From Taenia hydatigena (Eukaryota; Platyhelminthes; Cestoda; Cyclophyllidea; Taeniidae), in the NCBI GenBank assembly GCA_036345935.2, contig JADWOT020000007.1, forward strand, positions 5,422,665-5,486,664: 64,000 nt of DNA. Reading direction: 5' to 3'. Numbering within the stretch: position 1 is the stretch's first letter; the number at the start of each line of letters is the position of its first letter. A program made the position numbers and the translations under genes. Positions 45,406-59,109 of this stretch are shown here, piece after piece. The notes beneath the pieces are model-generated. The model was given only the letters and a program-made list of their open reading frames with translations. It made no database searches and was not told the origin of the DNA.

Positions 45406-48400
45406 TGCCTGCACGAGGGCGAACTTAGTTATCTGAATTGGATGGAGATATTTAGATGGGCCTGTCTTGTCTCCATTTGGAAGCGGAATGAGTACTATCG
45501 AGGTGGTAGTCTATTTTGAGACCCTTCTTAGTGCTATTTTGCTTTCAAGGAGACTATGAACTAACCTCGCGAATAAAATAAATTGCTGAATATTTCGGCA
45601 GTTCTAAACACCGTTTTGCCTTTTCTGCTTGATTATTTGCAGCATTGAGCACGGTGCTACTTTTTGAGCGGTTCAATAGCCTGGAAACGTTAATTGTGAA
45701 AGTGCTCTAATAGCATTCCAGAGGGTGGCTACAAAGTGGCGACTTTGGATGGGCTTTATGCTCCAAACAGAGGAAAATAACAATCATGCCATTTGCGCGG
45801 TATTTTAGAGAATTGTATCAACACAACTGATTAATAAAATAGGCATACTGACTGAGAAGTGTAGTTCATTGCTAGTAATAGGTTTCAACTCGACTATTGC
45901 AGCTGACAAATAATTTAAATGAGGGGTTTGCTACCAAGCCATGATTGGCTGGTATTAATCAAGATTTTCCGATTAATACTCTGCAAAATGCAATCGGTCA
46001 TCCAGATGGTGTTATCTACTGCCAAAGGCTAATTTTCATTTATCGGGTAAGATGAGTTTGCATCTTTACAGCTGCTCGACAGTAGCAAGTACTGCTTACT
46101 TCCGTAAAGTGCTTTGCAGGATGTTACTATCTTTGCAGAACATACTGCTCAAATGCTAATGGTGTTCGGTAGTCTGTAAGCCATTTTGAAGAACATTCGA
46201 GTCCAATCCAAATGTAATTTTTCACTACGCCTTGCATGAATTCTTTCGCGGTATTCACTTGTGCAGTTGTTTGCGTGTAGCAAACGTATGATTTGCTTGT
46301 TGGAATGCATGTGCCGAGTCAAGAAGCAGAAAAACGACTTATGCCATTTAGAGAAAAGCGCGTTTTGAAGTAGACGAGCAATGCAGCAACGTGTAAAATC
46401 TATTTGTTGCTTTCATCGGGGTAAAGATGCACTTTTAAGTACACATTATTTAGTCTACTTCTCTGAAGGTCGTAAACTTGGTCAATTAGGTCATTATTTC
46501 ATCAAATAATAAAATACTTGGCACTTAGTGTCCATCTAAGGAAATAATTTCTGTTTAATGAAATATGCGCCTATTATCGGTTCTGCTACCATACTTTGTG
46601 AGGTAGAAAAATCATGACTTCTGGCCGTATGTTGCGTTTGCCAATTGCAAACAATGGCAGGTTATGCATGCACCCTGATTGCGTGACTTTGCAACTTAAC
46701 CGTACTAAAGGAATTAGTGTGCTAGCATCAAAGCGAAGTCACCTTTCATCCACCTAGAGGTCCGACATATTCGAACCTCATTCTCACTACCAAACAGTTT
46801 ATCAATGTTAGTACCTCTTGATAATGACGGGTTTTGGCAGCCTCTGCCCCTTTCTTTCTCTTAATTTTTATTCCTCCATTTCTTTCTACTCCAACATCTT
46901 TTACATTTTTACACACAAACTTTCCTGACAATTTTGGCACAGAATGCCTCACATCCCAAAACATCGATCTGGCACCCAAATTGGGATTTAAAATAGGCAA
47001 ATATCTCAGTGCACGAGGTGTGGCGAATTTCACCACGAGTAATTCAGGTTGGAGGTGGATTGCCCTAACAAGATGCCTTCCCACTCTCCTTTATCAGATC
47101 ATTGACCAACAGGCACGGCTGGACAAGCATCTTTCAAGCATATATTTTTTTTCACACCACTTAATGAACTCTTTTTAATGTGCTCCTAAAGCTAGTCCGC
47201 ATCATGAAGTGTAACCGGACTGCAACTAACGCCTTGCATCCAGCTTTGCACAAGCCAAGCTATAATTGGACCGTGACATCTTTCATGGTGGCATCAGTAC
47301 GCACGACAGCATTGCGACATTGTCCTCTTAATAATAGCTTTGTCAACAGGTCATCATTTAGTATACTCAGCGCTACTGCCTATGCTTCTGCCAGTAAAAT
47401 TGTGCTGCGTTGTTCGCACACCTTACTTGAGTGCCCCAACTCTCACGACCGCATAATCTGTTTTGTAAGCTCTCTTGGTTCCTCGAAGATGATATAGCAG
47501 CCACAATGGGATCATTTGCATTCTACTAGCTTCGGATTGCTACATTTGTTATGGGTTTGAGGGCGGCTAAATTAAGCGCGACCGGATATCTCGTGTAGTT
47601 TACCCGGAGCCTTGACGGCCTAATCAACTCTCTACTGACTCCTCTACTAACGAGTTGGCAAACCTAGTGCATCAAACAGTACCGGTGTAAACGCATCAAT
47701 AAACTAGTCTAGCTTGTTACTGAGGGACTAATACGATGCAACCTCCAAAGAAACTGAGGCGAAACATGTGATATAGTCTTTATTTTGTTGCCACCAGTAG
47801 CAAAGCATATTTGCTAGCTATTTTCACTAAGATTACCTTCTAAAGGCCGCGCCTTCACCAAATAGCGCAGTCATCCGATTGAATTACTTTTTGTCAAGTC
47901 ATGGAAATAGGCTTGATCCAGACCTGAAACAAATTTACAGTTATTGGTCACTATAAATACGGTCTTTGGCTTTGCTAGCGATTTGCAAGGAACGGAAGAG
48001 GATTTACTAGCATTTAAGTAGAAGTTTCGCTTATTGACTAAACTTTGTGTCCTTTGGATAAAGGACTGTCTTTTAAATGAAATCAATTTTTGTCAAACAA
48101 TTTTAAATCATTTTAAAAGCAAATAGCATGGTTGGAGGCGTACAGGCGATTTAACGTGAAGCAATGCGAATCCTGCCTAAAATGGGCTAAATACCATTTC
48201 GATGATTGAAACTTCTCTGCGATCAGGATATGGAAAGTCAAGCCAATTTGTCTCGTAACGCTATCCGATTGTAGAGGGCAACGTCCAGTTGCAAGCGCAC
48301 GACATATAAAATGTAAAGTAGTATGCTACATTCCATTGACGTGGAACTACTTTAATGGAAATGATGCGGCTTCAAGGCAGTCACGGACATGAGATAGCAT

Positions 48401-50289
48401 ATTGATTTCAACCATTTGTCATTCATACTGCACTTCTAGCATTGCAGTACCCAGGTTATTATTATTATTATAGATGGCTCTATAATCACATTCATTGTGC
48501 GACGAAGTGTTAGGGCAGTTACCGTGGACCCAATCGCAGCTACCCCTAATGGCTAAAGCCTCTCCTTCTTCTTTACATTCTGGTAGTGTTTACACGCATT
48601 TAAGATAACCGTCCACTACGGTCTCAGATGCACTCCAGTTCGAAGGCATTGTTGGCGCTTGTCTATGTAACGTCTCCAAAAAATCTCATTATTTTGAGCT
48701 CTAGCAGTAATTAATTTTGCGAGCAAAATTTATTCTAGTGTGTCTGTTACAATCTCTCTTGCTTAAGCCGTTTCGTTGATGATATTGCCAGCTCTCCACA
48801 GATTCCATGATGCAAATAGTTTGAGAGGATCCACTTGGCCTGCTTTCTGGCATGCTTCCACGCAGTCTAACGTGTTCAGCCAGTCTTCAAACCATCAATC
48901 AATTTTATCGCAACAGTTTTTAAAAAAGGAAATGTCGGTCAACTATGAGAGTGCGTGAACCACAAAGATGAGAAGTTTAGGGTTCACCGAGTATTGCTCC
49001 TACTCCCACGCCGTAAATGGCGTCTGATCCTACACTCCTATTCAGGTCTAGAAATCGCACTAAATATCAGGAACTCAATTCAACATCAATATAAATAAAC
49101 GAGACCAGGGTGGCTATGCTCGAAAAGGGACACAGGCCACGTATGAGAGGGGGTGATAACGACGATGACTTGTATGATAAGCGATGGCTCATCCCTAGCC
49201 TTAATATCTTGTTTTCTAAAACATGTTAAGCTGTTTTTGGTGCATGAGAATATGGATTATCAATTCTGTCAAATCCAGAACAAAAGGACAGAATGCTGCA
49301 GCTTCCTCAAATAAATGAGAAGTGGATGCCAGCGCTGATGGCGAAGAAAAGCAGAAACTGCTAGAGCTTGGTGATGGCCTCGAACCCGATTCAATGTGCA
49401 TGATCATCACATGGTGAGACATTTTAAAGACTTGTGTATTACGGCTGTACAAGTTATCTTTATAATCTTGAACTTTATAAAACTGTCCGAATAAGTCCAG
49501 CACTTGAAGCACATGGTGATTAATAAAGAACACTGTTTAACGCCGTCCCTCTGCAAGCAAAATGTGAAGGTTCGCTTTGCGTCAAGTACACTGTTAAGGT
49601 ATCTTCAGAACCGTATGCTTAAGACTTTTCCGGGACGTAAGCACCAATGATTAGCATTAGCGTTTAGGCCTTCAGGACCGATTCGCACTATTTTGGTTAA
49701 ACTTCTGATTTCCCAACAATGAGAGGACAATGGAAGAACAAACTGAATGGGTTCTTTTTCCGCGAACACCACGCAATTGACATTTCTTTTTCGCCTAACG
49801 CGGGCAGCACAATGCAGAGCTTGTTTGCATTCGACTTGCCCAAGTCCTTCCTTTCTGGCACGCAAGTGGCGCGCATTGTCAGGCCAGCAATCACTTGACC
49901 CTTCGTTATTGAGTGAAACGTCACCTATAAAAAGCACCTAAACTCATTCTGTAGGATATTTGTTTTGAGCCTTTATTCACCTAATGAGCTAGGCATAACC
50001 CTGCATTTTCTACCACATGTAGGCTGAAGGGAACCATAAGTCGACAGCCGCCTTAAAGTGCGTAGGGTAACTGCAGCGTGACAATGCGAATTGGAAGAAA
50101 AGTTAACTTCTACTCGCATAACGAAACAAATCTTAGTAAGAATTGGAATGATAGGCCATGCCACGTCTAACATATTGCTTTAACGTTAATTAAGAACTGA
50201 AGGATGGATCGCATACGAAAATAAGTCACAGCCAGTTTATTTAGTTCAAAACGCAAATCGGTTTTTTCTCTAGGAAGTTCTCGAAAACC
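45406..50289. other. Long stretch without supported gene
   Basis: Contents noted: overlapping frames on both strands at 46746-47178 (112-114 codons), a plus frame at 47180-47497, a short ATT run at about 48456-48472, and a possible plus exon near 49321-49412 (DGEEKQKLLELGDGLEP, ending at ACATG|GTGAGA) that lies opposite a longer serine-rich minus frame. There are also open frames on both strands at 49605-49941. None is firm. Confidence 0.4.
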
Positions 50290-50890
50290 TGAAATGACAC
50301 AATGTAGTCTTAATCTGAAGTCGCAACTGCGATGACATCATGATCTATGCATGGATGTTTAATTCAGTGAAAATGACCAATCGTATCATGCTCATGAAAC
50401 AGCCTAGAGTATAAAGGTGCCTTGGTAAGAGAGAGCCGTTTTTACTGCTCGATTCCAAAGTGGAAGGAAAGCGCAGTTTGCAATCCTTCCTGGGTGTGCT
50501 TTTTCCTCCGCAATAGCTGTTGGAATAATGCTCTTGTGATTGCGGTCATGCACGTAGGCTAATTTGATAATGAAATATTCGGATATGCCCACGGGTCAAG
50601 ATAAGATAGAAGGGAACAACATGTATTCTAATGGTCACAGCATCATTCAGGCCAAGATAAAGGCCGTCAAAAAGGCTGCATTTTCTTCAATTGGAATTCA
50701 ATGCAGGGAATGCGTTTCGGCAGGGAAGTAATGAGGGTTATGGGATTGCCATTTGACACGAACACTTTCGAACTGCTTCCAATGACTAATGCCCCAATTT
50801 TGCTGGCTCAAAAGATCCTCGACTTAAATGTTTTGATTCCCAACTGAGAGCCATCATGCTAATATTCTAAAATCAGATTTTGTGAGAATG
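50290..50890 (+). repeat. Inverted repeat R4, right arm
   Basis: Matches the reverse complement of 43370-43995 with scattered substitutions and a few indels. A 1-nt length difference near 50705-50730 disrupts the frame that is open in the left arm. Confidence 0.85.
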
Positions 50891-53800
50891 GCTCATCTCC
50901 TTGCGGTGATGGTATTAACCATCTTTAAGTGATCGTTGGGAATAATCTATTTTCTTAATAAGATATTTACTGATTGGAGCGGTGTATTAGTAGCCAGTTT
51001 GTGAGCTGATGCAGACATTGGCGAAGTCACTTCATTCAGTCAGGTATTGAAGATAAAGTGGGTCAATCCAAGTGATTGGGACAGAAGCTATGAGAAGAGT
51101 TACGCAGCAGGATGCGGTGAGGGACTTAAGGAGTCGTTCTTCAGACGAATCCCGTCGAGGCATTAGGAAGTGCTGGATAAGGGGGACTCGGGGTCAGCAG
51201 TTTCAAACGCTGATAGGGTGGCAGCTGGGTGTCTAACGACGTCGAGTGGCGATTGATGCCTGCTAAATTTATTACAACTAAAATACGTAATATGATGCAT
51301 TGACCAATTCAACCAGCTGATCAGGCATTCAGGCATGCAAATGAAAATGAACTTCTCGCCATTTATGACCGGTGTCACGGTATCAATGTCTACTGCCAAT
51401 CATTTTTTTTAATTACGGCAATGAGAACCAAACAAAGTGTCACTGATCCATTAAATGCATCAGTTTTTATAGGGAAGTTTGAAAATGGGACCAAAATCTG
51501 TGGTTACACACTGGAAACCCAGGCGTATTTTGAGTAGGAAACCACCTATCCAAGCTAAATCTGACATCATAACTGTAGGCACAAGTCATTCTAGATCATT
51601 GTTTTCTGACCCACACAAAACGTGCGATAGCATAGGAGAAAAGCTCAGGAATTAATAATCGCCTGATTTATCGTGATGCCTCATTGATCGGCTTGCATGT
51701 GACCAGTCCTTAATCAATCTACGTGACCGATTCGGGAAAATATCAAAAAAGAAAGCCAGGGAAATGAATCTACGAAAAAATGGTAGCAACGAAACTCTAC
51801 TCATCCAGGCATTATACTTTTAACCAAGGCAAAAGCGCTGTGGAAATGGAAAGACAGAAAAAGTACCCCTTGAAGTACTCCACAAAATGCGGTCTGAAGA
51901 GCCGAGGTGGCACTAGTGAATTCGGTGATGAAGTTGTGAAAACTGGCTCCTTCATTTATAAGCAATGGCAATTGGGAAAAAAGGACTGATAATATTTTGT
52001 AAGAATGACAGGGGCGTGGCGACTCATGGCAAGGAAGACACTATCGTCAATTTTACAAAATCTTTACAATAAACCTTCGGTATCATTATTTCTACAGTTG
52101 CGCTAAAATTTACGCAAAGTTTTTGTTTTAAGAAGAGTTACTTGCTTGTTACGTGGTAGTCACTACTGTTGAGAGGGAAGAGGGCGGCGAATGCTACTTT
52201 GCGTTAAACCGCGTGATACAGTGATACAGCACGCCGCCTTGCAAAGCTAGCTGTAGTGTTGTTTCTCACTTTCTTAATTAAATGTTGTTTGCCTTCTGCA
52301 TCCCTTTATATACAGTAGAACAATTATCGAAATCGATGATGGCATATGGAGGAGGTATCCCATACATACGCATGATGACTGCGTTATCGCAGCCTCTGGC
52401 CGGATAGCATTTACAAAAGATGCTCGCGAGCCCTTACCAGATATAACTTACGAAGTTTGGATCCGCGTATTGCAAGCAGTAGCAAAGATTTAACGCAGTG
52501 CTTGGGTGATATCACGGCATGGGTATTAACGTTTCATTACAAATGGATCCTTGTGAGCGACCATTCCCATTTGTGCGAAAGCCAAAACAGGCAGTCACCT
52601 GTCACATCAACTGACACTCGATCGTGTCAAGCATTTTTGCAGGCTCTACTATTAGACAGAAATCAAGGTGTGACACGAAGGCGTTGGGACGAATTCGACT
52701 TAATGCTTGACATGGAAATCGAAACTTGGAGGATAGCAGCAGAAGTAAAGCATTGATGGCTACTGTTCCTGCCCTCTATTGATCCACAATTTGCAAGAGA
52801 CTAATATATAAAATGGTCGTAGCATACGTGGCGCTTACCAAGCCCTGCGATTAACTGAGTTATAATGCCCTCATCTTACAATCGACACTGCTTATGGGGC
52901 GACAAACTTTTTATGGCGAAACTCATCCCCTTTTGACATACTTCAGCCAGGTTAGAAATGTAAGGATGCTGCGTATTTTATTGCATCCAGTCACAATAGG
53001 CATCCTTCATCTCAATAAAATTGCATCATAGTACAAATCCGCTCTTTTATACCTTTAGGCATGCATTTGCGATATTATTATCATCATTGTCATGTTCAAA
53101 GAATGTACAAATTTTATTGGCTGTGTTGGTTGCCTTACTGTGCACATGTAATCGATGCGTTTACCTCTGACAAATACAAGTGAACCCTTTACTTTCTTAG
53201 ACCGAATACGTTAGAACGCGAGCCCAAAAGCACAGTAGATATTTCTTGTTTAAAAGTTGCTCTTGCTGACTTTGCACTCCTTTGGTTTGCTCCGTGAATA
53301 CAAATTGCATTACTCCGCTATTGGCTGCTACCACCGTTACCAATAAAGAAACTGCATTGCAATTCATCTGCTGCTTAAAATGCAGTAATGTAGAATAAAG
53401 GAGTAGGGTCTGCAGTCTTCAAAAAGCCTTTGTTATGTAAAATCGATCCAGCTCACTTTCACCATGGAATCTTACATTCATGAGCATTACTTTGCGCCTG
53501 TTAGTTACGCTGAGGAGTTGTGTTTAACAAGTCTCCCCCATGTGCCAATTTCTATTATGCTCTGAGTTAGTTCGGCCCTATTTTACGGAAGTTTACAATG
53601 TCTGCGTAAGAGTTAGAACTTATCTATGGGACAAAGCATTTTCTAGAAATAAATGCTAAGCGACGATTCACTTCAAAAGAGCTGCGAAACGCCTTGAATG
53701 GGGGTGGGCAGGTAACATGGTGATGCAATCGGTAACGCAGAAAGGATAAAGGTGCACCCCAGAAAGCAGAATGCTTTATTTTCATTTCTTCGTGGTTCAT

Positions 53801-54624
53801 TGCGACAACTTGCACACATTCAAGGCAAAGCGTTTAGTTTTATTTAGCAAATCGCAAGTAAATATATCGGCTTTGCCTTATATGCTTTTTGAATTTGACT
53901 TACTTATTAACTATTTGCCAAATTTAGCAAAGTTTAGCCGGTTCGAAATGGCACAAAGTGATCGTTCTCTGCTTGGCTCAAAATGATCCATTACACAAGC
54001 ACAGCCTCAGTCTTTGTACTGCCAGCTTAGTCACTCATCATTCGTCCACATGTCCTACACCACACTCCCAAGTATCATCCCATCCCACACTACCCTGTCT
54101 ACTCAAGCATCTATTCTCATGAGATTCCAGCGAAGCATGTTGCTTCAAGAAACGATGTGTTTTAAATACTTTCTACTACGTGTGACAACTTCGTTCATAA
54201 GCGCTATTATTGGTTGGTGTAACCGCATGAAATGTTAGCTTTGGAAACACCCAAAAGCGTCTTACACTAAGGTCTAATTCGACACGCCTATAGTGTATTG
54301 CCTTTCACGCATTGCAAATGTAGAGCATCGATTCTGGGTAGCAGCTCTATGCGGACTGTTCTGTCTCCATGGCATGACGCGAAGTTTCACACAGGGTTCG
54401 ATGGCTACTTTAATGCGCCAACAGTTGTGATTTTTGCGTTTCACGACGTGTATTGCGAAACAAGGCAGGCAAAGCATCATTAACCACCGCAGAAAAAAGC
54501 GGCCGAAATTCTTCAAGTGTTGGAGCAAGACATATGGTCCAAACAGGAAACGTCGCACAGGACTCAAGGTACTTGATGTCGCAGACCAGAATGCAGCTTA
54601 CATAAGTTACAAAACAACTGGTGT
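50891..54624. other. No gene firmly recognised
   Basis: Isolated plus frames at 51780-51989 and 52457-52756 (the latter 99 codons, ending DLMLDMEIETWRIAAEVKH) look protein-like in composition but lack an ATG context or splice sites. A short minus frame at 53624-53815 has no motif. Confidence 0.4.
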
Positions 54625-54971
54625 ATGCCACCTAAGGACAACGCAGTAGTAAGAAATGAGATGCGTCACTCGTCCTTACAAGCAAGGTGGGTCGATAGAT
54701 GCCGCCAGATTGGTCCCTATTTCAAGTACAAGTGTTGCTACCTGTTGCCACTTTTAAATGGTCTTGTGAAATGTCAGAAGTTACGGTCCACGGTGACTTG
54801 GCCCGCAGTTTTTGGAAAAATCTGCGTTTTGAGTGCTGTTTGTGAAGCTGTATCAGTAGTGTTTTGCGCAATAAGTAGCAGCACTCAAGTTGCAATCAGG
54901 TTATACGCTAATAATGTCGACCCGCGTGCATTTTTGGGTCTTGCTATTGGACTCTGTGGACGACAAAACTG
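54625..54971 (+). CDS. Candidate exon of an unrecognised membrane protein
   Basis: An ATG-initiated frame of 115 codons ends at AACTG|GTAAGC, leaving two bases. The polar start (MPPKDNAVVRNEMRHSS) is followed by a Cys-containing region and a hydrophobic helix (ICVLSAVCEAVSVVFCAI), then a second weaker one near the end. The frame itself would otherwise read TGG-TAA at the donor. No following exon in the right phase was found. Confidence 0.3.
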
Positions 54972-57489
54972 GTAAGCTGGATGTTGTGCGAAAGATTGTC
55001 GACTGCTGAAGTCGATCAAATTCAGAGAAACAAAATATTTTCGTAGTTTAGATTCTGTTTTAGCTGCACTTGACTGCAATTTTTTTTGCTTTTAAGGAAT
55101 CTGAGATTGTGAAACCATTGTCAAGCCTTTACGGGGTTGCTTTAAAAATGATTGGATTGCGATTGCGATAAGCATATTGTCGGTTTGTGAAAAGTGATTG
55201 GGGTCGTCATGTGCACACGGTGTGGGATAGATGCATTAGTTGCTTTCTGACAGGTAGTGATTTCGGTGGTTGATTGTCCGGCAGAAAATGCGGTCATGCA
55301 ATTGTTACTTACTATTTGACCACTATGAATAATGCTGGCGTTAGAACTGCAGCTACCCTATCAGTGTCATCGTGCTTGTAGTGTAGACACAAATTTGTGC
55401 ATGTGGTTTACTGAGCCGAAGCATGTTGAGCTCATCTATCCTCTTTCACCGGTCATGAGAGAGGAGATGAATACTCTATTCACCTACTACCGCTGCTTAT
55501 TCTATCTCAGTCTTCGGACGCGTGTGTTCGTCTGCCTTAACTGGGCATTTATGTAAAAGAGAAGACGAGATCCAACCCCCTGGGGCGTGTCCAGTTCGAC
55601 GGTGATTGTTTTGCAATTTATCATTCCGTCTTTCGTGGGCTGGTCCCATGGACAGCCATGCTTTGCTCCACGCTGTGACCGTTATAATTGGCTTCATATT
55701 TGTTAGAATTCGAATCACTGAACCACCAAGCAATTAAGTGATCACCATAAATGCCATGTGAGAAGGCAAACCGATGACAAAATCAAGAGTGCCAGTGAAG
55801 TATCTTCCTTCCCCAGCCTCATTGATTTTATTCACAAATGCCTGCTACTGAGTGGAATTAAGTAACATAATTGTGAAATTGCAAATAATAGGCAAATTGT
55901 GGAGGGGCACTTCGCAGTTGGTTTTCACTATCATTGCAGCCCCATAAACATCTAAGAATCTGAAATATTTTCCCCTTAGCCACCGCTCAAAGACCCACTG
56001 TTGACAGACTGAAGGAACTGCAGCGTTATTTCTGCAAATAATGACAGGACTGTCAGAAGGCATTAATTTTGCTTTGACGAAACAGACGCTCATTTGCTAA
56101 GCAAATATCCCTTTATTTGCCTATTCTCCATTATAAGCGTCACCAAAAATAGTCACATTCGGGAATTCTTGAAGGCGGTCATTTGAAGACGCAAACTGAA
56201 AAGTAATGGATGAAGAATGTGACGCCAGTGGCCATGAATGCTAGAGCTCTTGAGTGCATTAGGAGGTACTCAAATTAATGCTCATGCGCAAAACTGACAC
56301 TGTAGGGCACTGATTAGAGAAATACACTCTGGTATATTGTGCTAAACTAGCAATTTAAAGAGCAAAACTACGAAACATTCAATAGCACGGTGATTATTAA
56401 ATGGGTGAAAATACTGCAGACTAGACGCGTTCATGGTACGCATCCTCTTCGGATACCGATGGTACTCGTTTCAGCATGAGGTTTGCATTTCCTGCCGCTT
56501 CTCGCCCTAATGGTGTGTTTTAACAAGCCTGTACAGCATTTATGCATTTTAGCAAATACAGCAATGTCACCGAAATAAAACATACTTGCTGTGTCAAAGT
56601 GAGAATAAAACTGGTACGAAACTGTTGGCCTGTTAGTACTTACCCGCAAAGTTTATCCACCTCACGCGTTAAAACTAACCTAAGTCGGTCCATTTTCACA
56701 ATTAATGTTAATTCATTTATTAATTTAAAAATGAATCTAAAAAGCAGCTTCGAAAACGCTTAAGCTTGTAATCAAAGGCTCGTATTTATTATCTACTAGA
56801 AAATGCATAATGACTTTTACCATTTACAGCAGCTCCAAAAGCGGACCATATGCTGTTACTTCAGCTTTGCAATAACCAGCTACAACTGGTGGAAAATGTC
56901 ATAGCATGGATATATCGACCAACGCTTTATGAAAACTAATTTAAGCGGGAGCTCTAGAACTGTATATGAAAGAAACAACTACTTTGAACGTAAATGCAAC
57001 AATCGCGTGCTGCTGTTTATGACAGCCATTTGCCTTAACATCTGCGCTTATATCACCTCTTTTTGCTGAGGGGGTATTCGATCCCAAAAATTGCGTATTT
57101 TGACGTTATGAAGGTTTTTAATTAAGCGGCTATTTCCGTTAAACATTCTTGCAACCAACTCTTGCCCAAGCAGCTATTCCTCATCTACTGATTATGGAAT
57201 TAATCGCAAACAAATGTTGCTAACAATCGATGGTTGGCCTAGGTTGGTGTTGGGGCCACAGAGGCAGTGCTAAATTTTTGGTATTTTGAGATTTGCCTGT
57301 GAATGCAAATCACATCATAATTTTGCTTGTCGTTCTTCGTTTACTTGGTTTATTTGACTGGCATAATCCGGAAAAGGATTCAAATCGGAAAGTTATTCAC
57401 TTATTTTAAAGTAACTTTGATGTTTCTGATAGTTGATGAAGTTAGCTGCAGCGCCTCAACTGGGTACGATTTGTGCTATAAAATGTTTG
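54972..57489. other. No gene recognised
   Basis: Short frames on both strands at 55332-55733, 55845-56093 and 56431-56763, no motifs. Confidence 0.45.
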
Positions 57490-57720
57490 TCTTCATTCAT
57501 CGTTGCGATTTGGTCAATCTTGTGGTAGAAGGCAGTCACCACAGGGCATGGGGTTACAGGTGTGGAGACTGCATCGCTGCTCCGTATGGTGTCATTGCTT
57601 TTGTGACTTGATAAGCGATTGAGTAGTGGGGTCAAGTCCGTATGGATTCACTTCGCCACTTCTGCTAAACCTTCTGTGGCATTGGGACTTTGATATTGTA
57701 CGTTAACTTTAACAACAAGG
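57490..57720 (+). repeat. Dispersed coding-like repeat R2, copy C
   Basis: Shorter and more diverged than copies A and B. Keeps TTGCGATT(T/C)G..CAATCTTGTGG(T/C)AGA and CTTCTGTGGCA. The translation in the common frame reads HRCDLVNLVVEGSHHRAW and CGDCIAAPYGVIAF, continuing to a stop at 57609-57611. Confidence 0.65.
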
Positions 57721-58509
57721 AATGTCTTTTCAGTGAAAGGCGTAGAAAGGATCTTATCCGCCGGACCGCTCGTCTATTTCAAGAGGGCGTGAAGTGCCAT
57801 TCGATAAAGTGGCTTTTGAACCAACTGCACAGCAAGTGGTGGTGGCGATGATGGCGACAAAAATTTGTGGGTTTTCGCGTGCTTGAGGAGGACGGACTTG
57901 TTGAAGCATTGTGTGACACTAGTTTGACAGGCTGGTGAACGCAGTAAAGGTGACATAAGGACTACTTAAGCTATTGTTTGGCAAAATTATTGTACGATTT
58001 CTCAAATACATTTCAAACCGACTATAAGGAAGATGAGACAGTCAAGCAGAACGTAAGCACAGTGCAGTTTTGAGGCAAAGGCACGCAAGAAGTTGGGCCT
58101 ACCTGCGCAGACCACCAATGTATGTTTCCCGCTAACATCGTGTGCACTCACAAATCTGCCCTTCTACATCGATTGCAACCCCAAGCTCAGATGGCTGCCT
58201 CTTCTTTCTTTCATGCGTTAGCGATGTTGTGCCAGCCAAAGTCGAGCCCAGACCCATTATTATCAACTCGTGCGCTAAATTCGCAAACCTGCGCTTAAAG
58301 TGTATCTTGTCTCAACTCGTTCAAATGAATTTTAGGAGGCATTTGCTGTCAATATTCTTAACATTCTATTCGATTAGCTGTTTTCTTTGACAAGCCAGAT
58401 AGGCTACTCTTCTCCTCATTGTCACAATCAAAAGCATATTTGTTCTAATTAGTGTCTCGTTTATCCACCCACCCATGCAAGCAAATTTCCGCTGACCATC
58501 GCGCCCAGG
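57721..58509. other. No gene recognised
   Basis: A plus frame at 58142-58390 ends shortly before the retroelement remnant and might be an eroded upstream part of it. Confidence 0.35.
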
Positions 58510-58621
58510 GCCTACTGGGTCGGAGTCATATACCAATATACAACGGCTGCACAACATGTGGTCTTATCGTTCCATTGGCCGACAGAACAATGCGGATGGG
58601 TTAGCAAGAGCAGCAAGCTAA
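58510..58621 (+). mobile_element. Ty3/gypsy-like pol remnant (end of RNase H)
   Basis: The plus frame reads SESYTNIQRLHNMWSYRSIG, then RQNNADGLARAAS and a stop. A tryptophan-rich segment followed by G(R/K).N..AD(G/A)L(S/A)R is the usual end of the RNase H domain of gypsy-type LTR retrotransposons. Only about 37 codons are readable, and no integrase, protease or long terminal repeats were seen. A second short open piece (58651-58701) ends at a GTGAGT. This is a small decayed fragment. Confidence 0.5.
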
Positions 58622-59109
58622 AGAGAACGCAGACGAACCAAGTCTAGACCACCGACCATCCCATTAGTAACGACAGCTTATACACGCCCTTGCTGAATCG
58701 TGGTGAGTGTGAGTGGACGGTCTGAATGAACAGGAGGGACAGCAGCGCAGTTTGACGATTTCGGCGAACCAAGCCGTGAAGATAAAAGATTTCTAGGACC
58801 AAAATTCACTTTGGTAAGAGCAGATTTAAGGGGTTATGTGCAAACAAACACAAGGAGATAGGAACAGCAATTATTGCCTAAGCGTTTGCTGCATCTTCGC
58901 AGCAGGCATCAGTCTACCGGCTTCTATTCCAACAGCATCTGGTGAAAGTCCATTGTTTGAGGTAGCCACCTCGATTTGGGAAGGGAAAAGTACCAAAACA
59001 CCAAACTTGCATCCATTAGAGTAAGAAATACTAAGTTGACAAATTAAAAGTAAATAAATGGATGGGTCTTAACGCTTGTTAATGCATAGAAATGCAGGTG
59101 GAATCAACC
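58622..59109. other. No gene recognised
   Basis: A short open frame at 58836-59024 (+). Otherwise nothing. Confidence 0.4.

Noticed and set aside
46746..47178. Overlapping 112- and 114-codon frames on opposite strands
   Set aside because: Neither has a motif or splice sites, and each could be the shadow of the other.
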